Source: an uncultured Prevotellaceae bacterium (lineage in GTDB: Bacteria > Bacteroidota > Bacteroidia > Bacteroidales > Bacteroidaceae). Taken from it: 64,000 nt of DNA. Positions within the stretch are counted from its first letter, which is position 1; the number at the start of each line of letters is the position of its first letter. The stretch spans positions 109,004 to 173,003 of the forward strand of contig OMXV01000007.1 of the NCBI GenBank assembly GCA_900315075.1, in the 5' to 3' direction. Below, piece after piece: positions 17,717 to 27,131 of this stretch. Made by a program: the position numbers and the translations under genes. The notes under the pieces were generated by a model that saw nothing but the letters and a program-made list of their open reading frames with translations, ran no database searches and was not told the DNA's origin.

Positions 17717-19606
17717 ATGTCCCCCTATCACAAGATTCTACACCAATATTGGGGATACGATGATTTCCGTGGTATCCAACTGCAAATCATCGAGAGTATC
17801 AGCCAGGGGCGCGATACCTTGGGACTGATGCCCACAGGTGGTGGAAAGTCGATTACTTTTCAGGTGCCGGCATTACTCAAGGAGGGCGTGTGTGTGGTGG
17901 TTACGCCCCTCATCGCTTTGATGAAGGACCAGGTGGCGCATTTGCGAAAAAAAGGCATTCTCGCTTCGGCCATCCATTCAGGGATGTCACATCAGGAAAT
18001 TCTTACCACACTCGACAATGCTATTTATGGAGGGGTGAAAATCCTCTATGTGTCGCCCGAACGTTTAGCTTCGGATTTCTTTATCAAGAAACTCAATCAT
18101 GTGAATGTGAGTTTTGTGACGGTCGATGAGGCGCATTGTATCAGTCAATGGGGGTATGACTTCCGCCCTGCCTATCTGAAAATCAGCGAAATTAGGAATA
18201 TCAAGCCCGATGTGCCTATTTTGGCACTCACGGCCACTGCCACAACGCAGGTGGTGGATGATATCCAGTTGAGGTTAGGTTTTCGTGAGAAAAATGTCTT
18301 CCGCATGAGTTTTGAACGGAAGAACCTCTCATATGTTGTGAGAAGGGCTCCCGACAAACAAGCTGAGTTGATACACCTGCTTGCATCTGTCAAAGGTTGT
18401 GCCATCGTCTATGTGAGAAGCAGGAGAAGGTCGAGGGAAATCGCAACATTGCTCAACGAACATAATATTTCTGCAACGTTTTATCATGCTGGCTTGGAAC
18501 ATCCTGAGAAAGACCGCCGTCAACGTGATTGGCAGAACGATAAGGTGAGGGTAATGGTGGCGACCAATGCTTTCGGCATGGGTATCGACAAACCTGATGT
18601 GCGGTTGGTGGCACATATCGACTGTCCCGACTCTATTGAGGCGTATTTTCAGGAAGCAGGACGTGCGGGGCGAGATGGGGGAAAATCGTATGCAGTGTTG
18701 CTATACAACGACAGCGACAAACGCAAGCTCAATAAACGCATTGCCGATAACTTTCCGACAAAGGAGTATATCAGATTGGTGAACGACCATGTGGCTGATT
18801 ATTTCCAATTGGCGGCTGGAAGTGGCGAGGGGGCTGTCTTTGAGTTCGATATCGATAAGTTCTGCCATGCTTTCAAGCATTTTCCAGTACAAGTGGACGC
18901 AGCATTGACTATCTTGCAGCGTGCAGGATACATTGAATATGACACCGACCCTGACAACAGTGCACGATTGATGTTTTTGTTGGAGAGAGACCAGTTGTAT
19001 ATGCTCCAGCAAACTACACCCATGCAGGAAAAGGTAATTACCTCGTTGCTCAGACTCTATGGTGGGTTGTTTACTGACTATTGTTTTATCAGTGAAAGCA
19101 TGGTGGCTCATCATGCGGGTCTGGACACCAACACGGTCTATCAGACGCTCAAAGAACTGAGTCGGCGTAATATCCTGCATTTCATCCCTCGTCGTGATAT
19201 GCCTGCTATTCGTTATACCAAGCGTAGGGAGATAGGGGAGAGGCTTTATCTCACCCCTGAGGTATACGAGATGCGGAAGGAGGCTTTTGAGAAGCGCATA
19301 GAGGCGATGATAGACTATGCTACTAACGATACATTATGTCGTAGTCGACAACTATTAGCTTATTTCGGCGAATATTCATCACATGAGTGTGGTCAGTGTG
19401 ATGTCTGTGTGGCGGAAAAGCAAAATAATAAGCACGAACCAACAGTTGCCGAACAAATCCTCAGCGTCCTTGCTGACCACCAAAAGCATCATCTCTCGGA
19501 ATTACTGGCCCTACACTTACCAAAACACCAACTCACCACCACCATTGAATATCTGGTAGGTGAAGAGTTGGTGCGAGTGGATGGGGCGTACGTCTATGCG
19601 CTATAA
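17717..19606 (+). CDS. recQ: ATP-dependent DNA helicase RecQ (short form)
   Basis: A 3'-5' superfamily 2 helicase for recombination and fork repair. Walker A is MPTGGGKSITFQ (about 38-49), the DEAH box VDEAHCISQWGYDFRPAY near 138, motif VI QEAGRAGRDG near 316. The RQC zinc site follows (CRSRQLLAYFGE..CGQCDVC, about 540-565), and the protein ends in a winged helix-like part. At 629 residues it lacks an HRDC domain, so it is probably the shorter of the RecQ paralogues found in Bacteroidota. It meets recJ tail to tail with no spacing: its TAA ends at 19606 and the recJ stop starts at 19607. Confidence 0.94.
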   Translation: MSPYHKILHQYWGYDDFRGIQLQIIESISQGRDTLGLMPTGGGKSITFQVPALLKEGVCVVVTPLIALMKDQVAHLRKKGILASAIHSGMSHQEILTTLDNAIYGGVKILYVSPERLASDFFIKKLNHVNVSFVTVDEAHCISQWGYDFRPAYLKISEIRNIKPDVPILALTATATTQVVDDIQLRLGFREKNVFRMSFERKNLSYVVRRAPDKQAELIHLLASVKGCAIVYVRSRRRSREIATLLNEHNISATFYHAGLEHPEKDRRQRDWQNDKVRVMVATNAFGMGIDKPDVRLVAHIDCPDSIEAYFQEAGRAGRDGGKSYAVLLYNDSDKRKLNKRIADNFPTKEYIRLVNDHVADYFQLAAGSGEGAVFEFDIDKFCHAFKHFPVQVDAALTILQRAGYIEYDTDPDNSARLMFLLERDQLYMLQQTTPMQEKVITSLLRLYGGLFTDYCFISESMVAHHAGLDTNTVYQTLKELSRRNILHFIPRRDMPAIRYTKRREIGERLYLTPEVYEMRKEAFEKRIEAMIDYATNDTLCRSRQLLAYFGEYSSHECGQCDVCVAEKQNNKHEPTVAEQILSVLADHQKHHLSELLALHLPKHQLTTTIEYLVGEELVRVDGAYVYAL

Positions 19607-21334
19607 CTATTCTTCTTCTGCTGGTCGAATGTCTTCGATTTGTAGTTGTACGCTGCCGTGCTTGTAGATGTTTTCCTCGATGGTGTAGGCGATGTCGAAA
19701 CTCCGCTTCGACTTGATATAGCGTGCAGAGGCACTTTGTCCGAAGGCGATGCCGTTCATCACATTGTTCGACTTGGAATCAACCAATTCCAGTTTGATAT
19801 GCTCTTGGTCTCGCCCCACTACTTTACTTGTGCCGAAGTCATAGACACCGATGGTGCAAAACAGCGGTTTTTCGTTTCCAGGCCCGAAGGGCGCAAAGCG
19901 TTTTAAGTCGTTGTAAAGACGTTTTCCTGAGATGTCCTTAAAGTCAATCTGTGCATCGATGTTCAGAATGGCTTCTGTCTGTTCGGGTTGGATATGCTCC
20001 TCGACATATTTCTGGAAACGGCTACGGAATTCCTTGATGTCATCCCAGCGCAGAGTGAGTCCAGCTGCATAGGAATGCCCTCCGAAATTCAGTAGTAGGT
20101 CACGGCAGTGCTTGATAGCGGAATACACGTCGAAGCCTGCTACCGAACGGGCTGAGCCGGTGGCGAGGTCTTCGTCGCGCGTGAGAACCACGGTGGGCCG
20201 GAAGTAGATTTCCGTGAGACGGGAAGCCACGATGCCGATGACACCTTTTTTCCAGTTGGGGTCGTAGAGTACGATGCTGGAATGGTGTTTCTGACTTTCC
20301 AACTTGGCCACAATCTGGTTGGCTTCTTCGGTCATCTGCTTGTCGATGTCCTTGCGAGCTTCATTGTATTGGTTGATGTGGCGTGCTTTGCGCAGTGCCG
20401 TGGCGAAGTCGCGCTCGATAAGCAAATCGACACTCTCCTTGCCGTTTTCCATACGGCCGGAGGCATTGATGCGGGGACCAATCTTAAACACGATGTCGCT
20501 CATCGAGATGTCTCGCCCACTCAGTCCACAGATGTCAATGATGGCTTTTAGTCCGATGCTCGGGTTCTGGTTGAGTTGCTTCAGACCGTGGAAAGCGAGA
20601 ATGCGGTTTTCTTCCGTCACTGGCACAATGTCAGCGGCGATGCTCACGGCGCAGAAGTCGAGCAGTGGAATCAGTCTTGAGAAGGGTATGCCGTTATTCT
20701 TAGCGAATGCCTGCATAAATTTGAATCCCACACCACAGCCGCAGAGATGTTTGAAGGGGTAGGTGTCGTCCTCCCGTTTGGGATTGAGCACTGCCACCGC
20801 GTCGGGCATCTCATCATCGGGCACATGATGATCGCAAATGATAAAGTCTATGCCAAGAGATTTTGCATAGGCTATCTCCTCGATTGCCTTAATGCCACAG
20901 TCGAGGATAATGATTAATTTCACACCTGTTTCCTTCGCATAGTCCAACCCCTTTCTACTGATACCATATCCCTCGTCGTAGCGGTCGGGGATATAGTAGT
21001 CGATGTTGGAGTAGAACTGCTGCAGAAACTTGTACACCAATGCCACCGCCGTGCACCCATCCACGTCATAGTCGCCATAGACAAGTATGCGTTCCTTGCG
21101 ACCCATAGCATCGTTGAGTCTATCAACGGCCACATCCATATCCTTCATCAGGAAAGGATTAATCAGGTCGGCCAGTTGGGGGCGGAAAAAGCGCTTGGCT
21201 GCCGATTCGGTCGTTATGCCACGCTTAATCAGAAGCGAGGCGAGGATAGGATTCATACCTATCTTCTGTCCGAGCTCTTCAGCCGCTTTCTTCTGGTCTG
21301 GTGTAGGTGGTTCGTATTTCCATTTAAATTGCAT
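19607..21334 (-). CDS. recJ: Single-stranded-DNA-specific exonuclease RecJ
   Basis: 5'-3' exonuclease of DHH phosphoesterase type, acting with RecQ in recombination repair. DHH-family motifs: YGDYDVDGCTAVALVY (about 80-95), LDCGIKAIEE near 140, ICDHHVPDDEMPDAVAVLNP near 160-180, and the DHHA1 domain with GGHSYAAGLTLRWDD (about 418-432). Length 575 is normal. Convergent with recQ; pairing two enzymes of the same pathway back to back with no terminator between them is notable. Start MQFKWKYEPPTPDQKKAAEELG chosen as the only sensible ATG. Confidence 0.94.
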   Translation of the reverse strand: MQFKWKYEPPTPDQKKAAEELGQKIGMNPILASLLIKRGITTESAAKRFFRPQLADLINPFLMKDMDVAVDRLNDAMGRKERILVYGDYDVDGCTAVALVYKFLQQFYSNIDYYIPDRYDEGYGISRKGLDYAKETGVKLIIILDCGIKAIEEIAYAKSLGIDFIICDHHVPDDEMPDAVAVLNPKREDDTYPFKHLCGCGVGFKFMQAFAKNNGIPFSRLIPLLDFCAVSIAADIVPVTEENRILAFHGLKQLNQNPSIGLKAIIDICGLSGRDISMSDIVFKIGPRINASGRMENGKESVDLLIERDFATALRKARHINQYNEARKDIDKQMTEEANQIVAKLESQKHHSSIVLYDPNWKKGVIGIVASRLTEIYFRPTVVLTRDEDLATGSARSVAGFDVYSAIKHCRDLLLNFGGHSYAAGLTLRWDDIKEFRSRFQKYVEEHIQPEQTEAILNIDAQIDFKDISGKRLYNDLKRFAPFGPGNEKPLFCTIGVYDFGTSKVVGRDQEHIKLELVDSKSNNVMNGIAFGQSASARYIKSKRSFDIAYTIEENIYKHGSVQLQIEDIRPAEEE

Positions 21335-21502
21335 TTATATTTGTTTTTATTCCTGTTTCTTAGTCACGCGGTGGCATTTCTCCCATTATCATTTGCATAC
21401 AATACGGCAAAATGCGTGTAAAGATACAAATATTTTTGCAATCCAAAGCGAATTTAACTTATTTTTATATGTTTTATAGATGAAGTAGGGATGTTTTTAT
21501 AA

Positions 21503-21538
21503 AATAATGGCTCCGCAATGAACTGCGGAGCCATTATT
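21503..21538 (-). terminator. Hairpin terminator after the C1B peptidase gene
   Basis: A perfect 15-base stem AATAATGGCTCCGCA (21503-21517 with 21524-21538), six-base loop. It lies between the stop of the C1B peptidase and the recJ start; both genes are on the - strand, so it probably ends the peptidase transcript. Confidence 0.7.
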
Positions 21539-21564
21539 GATGATGTTAGAAATGATTCAAGTGT

Positions 21565-22779
21565 TTAGTCGCCGAGACCTTGTTTTTTCTGGACATCCTC
21601 CATTTTCTTGCGGATGTCCTTGGGGATGGCATTGACATTGACCATGAAGTCCATGGTATTGGCGGCGATGAAAGCCTTGGTCATGTACCATACACCTTTG
21701 TAGGCACCGGTCTCACCCCATGAGTTCTTCACCATGTAGTACTCTTTGCCATTCTGGTCCTTGGCGATACCATAGATGAGCATGCCGTGGTCATCGGTCA
21801 GTTCCCAGTTGTCATAACGCTCCTGGCGCTGCTCCTGTGTAGGAGTGAACTCAGGTACGTTGCAGCCTAAGGAGTCGAGGATGTTGGTACGCTCTACACG
21901 GGAGAGTTTCAGCCAGCGTGCCATGTCGCTGCCAGCGAGGCTCTCAGCCTTCTTGGTGTCGATGGCGTATGCAAGGCCCTGACGGGTGAAGCCATCCTCC
22001 GACACGTCGCCACCCCAAGCTACGGTGTAGCCATTGTTGACGGCATTGTCGATGATGCGCATCATGTCGTCCATGGGGAGGTTCCATGACAGCGGGTTGC
22101 GCCAGTTGTCCTGCACCTCAACAGCAAACTTGGTATAGAAAGGATGGTGTGTGTAACTGGTGATGGTCACATAGTCGTCGAGGTTGATGCCAAGGCTGGC
22201 CATGAACGACTTCGGGTCGTAGGTCTTGCCATTGTAGGTAAAACTCTCGGGACATTCGCCAAGATAAGCATTAAGGATACCCTGAAGACCTGGCTTCCAT
22301 TGGTTGGAAATCTTGGCGGCCTTGTTTTTGGCGATGGCATCCACATAAGGCTCCATGATGCTGAAGAACTCATTGAAGTTGTTCAGCGAGTCGCCATAAA
22401 GGCTGCCGGGGAAAGGCATGGCATCCTCGGGACAGATACCGTAGTTCTTCATGCAGTAGAGTACGTCGTAGGCACTACCACCTTGTGAGAACTGGCAGTC
22501 GCCGTGCAGGCGAACTTTCTGTACGGCGCGGTCCATGTAGGTCTTGTTGGCTACGAAACTCTCGCAGAGGTCGTAGGTCTTGCCCGTGGCTTTCAGAATT
22601 TCCGACTCAAAATAACTGAGGGTGGAGTATGCCCAGCATGTGCCTGAACGGTTCTGGTCTTTCACACTTGTGATTTTGTTTTCTTTCACCGTGGTGAAAA
22701 CAGGTTTATTGCTGCTCTTCTGAGCACTTGCACCGATGGCGATGAATGCCATGAGTGCCATCAAAAAGATTTTTTTCAT
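21565..22779 (-). CDS. Exported bleomycin hydrolase-like cysteine peptidase (C1B)
   Basis: Papain-like cysteine aminopeptidase of the PepC/bleomycin hydrolase type. Signal peptide MKKIFLMALMAFIAIGASAQ. Catalytic Cys48 is in DQNRSGTCWAYSTLSYFESE, His331 in DDHGMLIYGIAKD, Asn352 in YYMVKNSWGETGAYKG. Length 404. Classical C1B enzymes are cytoplasmic hexamers; the clear signal peptide puts this one in the periplasm or outside, suggesting peptide scavenging. It lies downstream of pepP on the same strand, the two separated by repeat DNA; I found no TAnnTTTG promoter directly in front. Confidence 0.9.
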   Translation of the reverse strand: MKKIFLMALMAFIAIGASAQKSSNKPVFTTVKENKITSVKDQNRSGTCWAYSTLSYFESEILKATGKTYDLCESFVANKTYMDRAVQKVRLHGDCQFSQGGSAYDVLYCMKNYGICPEDAMPFPGSLYGDSLNNFNEFFSIMEPYVDAIAKNKAAKISNQWKPGLQGILNAYLGECPESFTYNGKTYDPKSFMASLGINLDDYVTITSYTHHPFYTKFAVEVQDNWRNPLSWNLPMDDMMRIIDNAVNNGYTVAWGGDVSEDGFTRQGLAYAIDTKKAESLAGSDMARWLKLSRVERTNILDSLGCNVPEFTPTQEQRQERYDNWELTDDHGMLIYGIAKDQNGKEYYMVKNSWGETGAYKGVWYMTKAFIAANTMDFMVNVNAIPKDIRKKMEDVQKKQGLGD

Positions 22780-22799
22780 TTTTTGTTGTTATTATTTTG

Positions 22800-22973
22800 T
22801 TTACAATTAAAAATTGAAGATTGAAAAATGAAGAGTAGTTAAAGAGTAGTTAAAGAGTAGTTAAAAGGTTGTTAAAGGGTAGTTAAAGGGACAAATGCTC
22901 GAAGATTTTCATAACCTCATAATCATATCTCACCTCATAACCTACAAGCGAAGCGACCTTATAACCTCATAAC
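22800..22973. repeat. Composite repeat, copy C (11-bp array plus repeat type 2)
   Basis: On the + strand: AATTAAAAATTGAAGATTGA, five 11-base TTAAAGAGTAG-type units at 22839-22891, GGGACA, a short link, then ATAACCTCATAATCATATC and the AAGCGAAGCGACC repeat, ending at the pepP stop codon (22974). On the - strand the order matches the element at 55281-55505 closely. Confidence 0.85.
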
Positions 22974-24368
22974 CTAACCCATATACTCCTCCACATCTTT
23001 GGGGTGGTAGGGGATGATGTCCTTGCCGAGGAAACGGCAACCGTCGGCGGTGATGAGTACGTCGTCCTCAATGCGTATGCCACCGAAGTCTTTGTAGGTC
23101 TCCAGCAGGTCGAAGTTAAGGAATTCTGCACAATGCCCTGAGGCTTTCCAGTCATCGATAAGCGCGGGGATGAAGTAGATGCCCGGTTCGTCGGTGACGA
23201 CGAAACCCTCCTCCAGTTTTCTGCCCATACGCAAACAGTTGGTGCCAAACTGCTCCAAGTTGGGTCGTGTCTCAGCATCGAAGCCCACGTTGATCTGGTC
23301 GAGGTTTTCCATGTCGTGAACGTCCATGCCCATCATATGGCCTAAGCCATGGGGGAGGAACATGGCATGTGCGCCGGCACGAACAGCCTCCTCGGTGTCG
23401 CCGCGCATGAGACCCAACTCCTTCAGACGGTCGGTCATCAGGCGGCAGACGGCGAAGTGCACGTCCATATATTTCACGCCGGGGCGTGCTACTTCTAGCA
23501 CGTAGTCATGGCAGGCCTCCACGATGGAGTAGATTTCCAACTGTCGCTGACTGTATTTCCCGCTGACGGGCATGGTGCGGGTGTTGTCACTACAGTAGTG
23601 CTCAATCGATTCTGCACCGCAGTCGCACAATGCCAAACGGCCAGCCTCCAGTGGTGCTGGTGAGGGGTTGCCGTGCATAATCTCGCCATGCTGTGAGAAG
23701 ATAGTGGCAAAACTGGGCATGGCACCGTAGGAGAGGGCAATGCCATCAATCTGTCCACCGATGTATTTCTCTGTCACACCCGGGCGGATAAGGCGCATGG
23801 CGGTGGTGTGCATCTTGTAGCCGATTTCAGCGGCGCGCTCCATTGCCTCGATTTCCTGTGGTTCCTTGGTGGAGCGCATTTTCACCACGGCCTGGATGAG
23901 GGGCATTGATGCAGCCTGTTTCTGCTGATTTGGGTGAATGCCCAGCAGGTCCATGATTTGTATCTTGATGTCGTGGCGGTAGGGCGGTAGGAAATGCACC
24001 GTCCGCTTGTTGGCACATGCTTGGTCGCAAAGGTCTTTCAGCGCTGCCATTGGAGCAGTCTTATCGATGCCTACTTGCGCGGCAAGGTCGCTCACACTGT
24101 CAACACTGCCATACCATACAATATCCTCGATGTCGATGTCGTCGCCGATAAGCATCTCGCAGTCGTTGTCCACGTCAATGAGTCCCACCAGGCCGTCGCG
24201 CTTCTGTCCGAAGTAATATAAGAAGGTGGAGTCCTGACGGAAGGGATAGTATGCATTTGCGGGATAATTACATGGCGACTCATTATTGCCGAAAATGACG
24301 ATAACACCGCTGCCAACGAGTTTTTTGAGTATGGCTCTGCGGTTGATATAGGTTTCTTTGCTAAACAT
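22974..24368 (-). CDS. pepP: Xaa-Pro aminopeptidase (M24B)
   Basis: Removes an N-terminal residue preceding proline; dinuclear metal enzyme. The 464 residues have an N-terminal creatinase-like domain with the family RQDSTFLYYFGQ near 45 and a C-terminal pita-bread domain. Metal ligands are visible: Asp in LALCDCGAESIEHYCSDNTRTMP (about 240-260), His in LPHGLGHMMGMDVHD (about 338-352), Glu in VVTDEPGIYFIP and Glu in GGIRIEDDVLIT. Cytoplasmic, no signal peptide. Promoter CAAAGTTA (24408-24415, - strand TAACTTTG) lies 40 bases upstream. The stop TAG sits in the repeat GGTTAGGTTATGAGG. Confidence 0.93.
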   Translation of the reverse strand: MFSKETYINRRAILKKLVGSGVIVIFGNNESPCNYPANAYYPFRQDSTFLYYFGQKRDGLVGLIDVDNDCEMLIGDDIDIEDIVWYGSVDSVSDLAAQVGIDKTAPMAALKDLCDQACANKRTVHFLPPYRHDIKIQIMDLLGIHPNQQKQAASMPLIQAVVKMRSTKEPQEIEAMERAAEIGYKMHTTAMRLIRPGVTEKYIGGQIDGIALSYGAMPSFATIFSQHGEIMHGNPSPAPLEAGRLALCDCGAESIEHYCSDNTRTMPVSGKYSQRQLEIYSIVEACHDYVLEVARPGVKYMDVHFAVCRLMTDRLKELGLMRGDTEEAVRAGAHAMFLPHGLGHMMGMDVHDMENLDQINVGFDAETRPNLEQFGTNCLRMGRKLEEGFVVTDEPGIYFIPALIDDWKASGHCAEFLNFDLLETYKDFGGIRIEDDVLITADGCRFLGKDIIPYHPKDVEEYMG

Positions 24369-24407
24369 TTCAGGTGCGGTTTAAGTGTGTATTTTGAGTA
24401 TTAGATG

Positions 24408-24415
24408 CAAAGTTA
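24408..24415 (-). promoter_or_regulatory. -7 element of pepP
   Basis: TAACTTTG on the - strand, exact TAnnTTTG match, about 40 bases before the pepP ATG. No clear -33 TTTG. Confidence 0.55.
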
Positions 24416-24489
24416 TGCTTTTTATTTGTATTTTTTACCATCTTTGCTTTAAAAAAATGAAATATGGCGAATTTTATATGTTTTTTTTA

Positions 24490-24497
24490 TACCTTTG
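24490..24497 (+). promoter_or_regulatory. -7 element of trmD
   Basis: TACCTTTG, exact match to TAnnTTTG, 64 bases before the trmD ATG. The -33 region is AT-rich without a clear TTTG. Confidence 0.6.
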
Positions 24498-24561
24498 CTA
24501 CTCACATTGGAAATAAGATGATGTAAGGTAATAACATCTTTCTAACAAATAATAATCAGTT

Positions 24562-25248
24562 ATGAGAATAGATATTATCACTGTGCTTCCCGAAATGATA
24601 GAGGGGTTCGTGCACGAGTCCATTTTAGCAAGGGCACAGAAAAAGGGATTGGCAGAGATTCATCTGCATAATTTGCGTGACTATACCTTAGATAAATGGC
24701 GACGTGTGGACGACTATCCCTACGGAGGTTTTGCCGGCATGGTGATGCAGTGCGAGCCTATCGACCGGTGTATAAGCGCCCTAAAGGCTGAACGAGACTA
24801 CGATGAGGTGATATTCACCTCTCCTGATGGGGAACAGTTCAATCAACATATCGCTAACGACCTCTCGCTGTTGGAAAACATCATCATCCTTTGCGGACAT
24901 TATAAAGGTGTGGACCAACGTGTGCGTGACCATCTCATTACCCGTGAGATTTCCATTGGCGACTATGTGCTCACGGGTGGCGAACTGGCTGCCGCCGTGA
25001 TGGCTGATGCCATAGTCAGGATTGTGCCAGGGGTAATTAGCGATGAGCAGAGTGCTCTGTCCGACTGTTTTCAGGACGACCTGCTCTCAGCACCCATCTA
25101 CACCCGTCCCGCAGATTATAAGGGGTGGAAAGTGCCTGATATCCTCCTCAGCGGTCATGAGGCAAAAATCAAAAACTGGGAGATAGAGCAAAGCTTGGAG
25201 CGCACAAGGCGATTGAGGCCCGATTTGCTGGAGAAAAAGGGCCTATAA
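24562..25248 (+). CDS. trmD: tRNA (guanine37-N1)-methyltransferase
   Basis: Methylates G37 next to the anticodon of tRNAs reading CNN codons, using S-adenosylmethionine. The SPOUT-fold enzyme opens [39 protein letters not shown] (about 50-66) and the trefoil-knot motifs [16 protein letters not shown] (about 110-125) and [14 protein letters not shown] (about 132-145) are diagnostic. Length 228. Monocistronic, unlike the rpsP-rimM-trmD-rplS clusters of other phyla. The stop TAA runs directly into the repeat (TAATTGAAGATTGA). Confidence 0.97.
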   Translation: MRIDIITVLPEMIEGFVHESILARAQKKGLAEIHLHNLRDYTLDKWRRVDDYPYGGFAGMVMQCEPIDRCISALKAERDYDEVIFTSPDGEQFNQHIANDLSLLENIIILCGHYKGVDQRVRDHLITREISIGDYVLTGGELAAAVMADAIVRIVPGVISDEQSALSDCFQDDLLSAPIYTRPADYKGWKVPDILLSGHEAKIKNWEIEQSLERTRRLRPDLLEKKGL

Positions 25249-25520
25249 TTGAAGATTGAAAGGTAGTTAAAGGGTAGTTAAAAGGTAGTTAAAGAGTCGT
25301 TAAAGAGTAGTTAAAGGGACAATACCCATATTCCCCATCTTGCTTATTCTTCCCATTTCACCCTATCTTGTCTATTTTGTCCATTCCCCCATCACTCCCA
25401 TTTAGTCTATTTGTTTCTCCGTATGGAACGGTTTTGCCGTTGCCCAATCACCATCCAGAGCAGTAATGGTAATCTCTCACCTCTTACCCCTTACCTCTTA
25501 CCTCTAAAAATACAAAACCA
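25249..25520 (+). repeat. Composite intergenic repeat, copy D
   Basis: TTGAAGATTGA at the trmD stop, five 11-base units at 25267-25319, GGGACAATACCCAT, a pyrimidine-rich stretch, TTTCTCCGTATGG, a hairpin with AACGG (25427-25431) and CCGTT (25437-25441), CCAGAGCAGTAATGG, then CTCTCACCTCTTACCCC up to the next ATG. Against copy A the stem shows one paired change (G-C to A-T). Confidence 0.8.
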
Positions 25521-27128
25521 ATGAACACACGAAAGTTCTTATTTGCCACATTAGCCTTAGCGGTGATGCCTTTCTTTGCGATGGCACAGTCGCAGAATAT
25601 AGTAGAAGACCCCACGATGCACCTCTCGTGCACCAGCATCATGGTAGGGAAGAAAGCCTCTGCCGATGGGTCGGTCATCACTTCGCATACTTGTGATGGC
25701 ATGTATCGCACATGGATGACGATGACACCTGCCCACGACTATAATGACGGGGAAACCACGGCCATCTATGAGGGCAGAATGCACACGCAGACACCACAGG
25801 ATAGCACAAAAATGTATGTCCGGGGCCGAATTCCCCAGGTGGCACACACCTACCGCTATCTTGATACAGCCTATCCCTGCCTGAATGAAAAGCAGCTGGC
25901 CATCGGCGAAAGTACCATCTCAGGGAAAATGCTTTTAAAAAATAAGAAAGGCCTTTTCATGGTCGAGGAACTGGAGCGCATCGCCCTGGAGCGTTGCTCC
26001 ACTGCCCGAGAAGCCATCCAACTGATGGGCGATTTGGTGCGTCGCTATGGTTATGGCGACAGTGGCGAGTGCCTGACTATCGCCGACAAGAACGAAGTGT
26101 GGCTTTTCGAGATTTTTGGCGAGGGACCTAAAAATGTGGGTGGTGTATGGGCTGCAGTGCGTATTCCTGACGACGAGATAGCCGTCTCTGCAAACATCTG
26201 TCGCATTTCAAAAATCGACCTCAATGATCCTGACCACTATTTGGCTTCGGAGAATGTTTTCGACGTGGCAAAAAAACTCAAACTGTGGGACGGCAAGGGT
26301 GAATTTTCGTTTTGGCGTGCATATAGTGGCGTGAATTATCTTAATGAGGAGAAAAACTATAGCGTTCGTGAACTTTATATTATGAACCAGCTGGCTCCTT
26401 CACTCCACCTTTGCGACACCATCACTGATTTACCTATCAGTGTGCGTCCCGACCAAAAAGTGAGTGTGGAACAAGTGTCGAAACTTTTGGCCAGTTACTA
26501 TGAGGGAACGGATAAGAATCTAAGTGGGCGGCATCTGATACCTAATCCTAAAGTTGATGGACCAGATAGCATTGTTTCGCCATTCTCAAATCCCTGGATG
26601 CGCCCCGACGAGATTAATATGTACCATGCCATGGGCGACTCGGTGATGAAGAACATCCGCACGGTCAGTGTGCCTTGGTGTTCCTATAGCACTGTGATAC
26701 AGTTGCGCTCATGGTTGCCCGACGAGGTGGGCGGGGTGGCATGGATAGCCTTCGACAATCCTGGCGAGAGTCCGCGGATCCCCATTTTCGCCGGCGTCAC
26801 AGCATTGCCAGCCATGCTGGAAGTCTGTGGACAGCAGACCGACCGCGACGATGCCGCCTTGTGGCATTTTCGCAAAGCCAACCGCTTAGCCACCGTCAGA
26901 TGGGGTACCTATAGAGAAATGATAGAACCTGCGCGTGACTATTTTATGCAAAAAGGTATGCGTGAACTGCCTTTTGTGGAGAGGACATGGCAAGCACTCC
27001 ATACAGATGACCCTCAGCAGGCCGAAATCATGCTCAATGGCTATACCGCCGATTTCTTCGGTGCCACCGTCAACCGCTGGGATGAAATAGCCCGCAAACT
27101 CTGGCGCCAGACATGGACGGGATTCTGA
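25521..27128 (+). CDS. Exported C69 family dipeptidase
   Basis: An N-terminal nucleophile dipeptidase of the PepD/U34 type. Signal peptide MNTRKFLFATLALAVMPFFAMAQ; then LSCTSIMVGKKASADGSVITSHTCDG (about 35-60), where the Cys of SCTSIMVG is the expected catalytic N-terminal nucleophile after processing. The rest of the 535 residues carries family segments RYGYGDSGECLTIADKNEVWLFEIFGEGP and HAMGDSVMKNIRTVSVPWCSY-like motifs. Probably periplasmic, degrading dipeptides from imported peptides. Repeat D runs up to its ATG. Convergent with the sulfatase maturase gene, only three bases between stops. Confidence 0.9.
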   Translation: MNTRKFLFATLALAVMPFFAMAQSQNIVEDPTMHLSCTSIMVGKKASADGSVITSHTCDGMYRTWMTMTPAHDYNDGETTAIYEGRMHTQTPQDSTKMYVRGRIPQVAHTYRYLDTAYPCLNEKQLAIGESTISGKMLLKNKKGLFMVEELERIALERCSTAREAIQLMGDLVRRYGYGDSGECLTIADKNEVWLFEIFGEGPKNVGGVWAAVRIPDDEIAVSANICRISKIDLNDPDHYLASENVFDVAKKLKLWDGKGEFSFWRAYSGVNYLNEEKNYSVRELYIMNQLAPSLHLCDTITDLPISVRPDQKVSVEQVSKLLASYYEGTDKNLSGRHLIPNPKVDGPDSIVSPFSNPWMRPDEINMYHAMGDSVMKNIRTVSVPWCSYSTVIQLRSWLPDEVGGVAWIAFDNPGESPRIPIFAGVTALPAMLEVCGQQTDRDDAALWHFRKANRLATVRWGTYREMIEPARDYFMQKGMRELPFVERTWQALHTDDPQQAEIMLNGYTADFFGATVNRWDEIARKLWRQTWTGF

Positions 27129-27131
27129 TTT

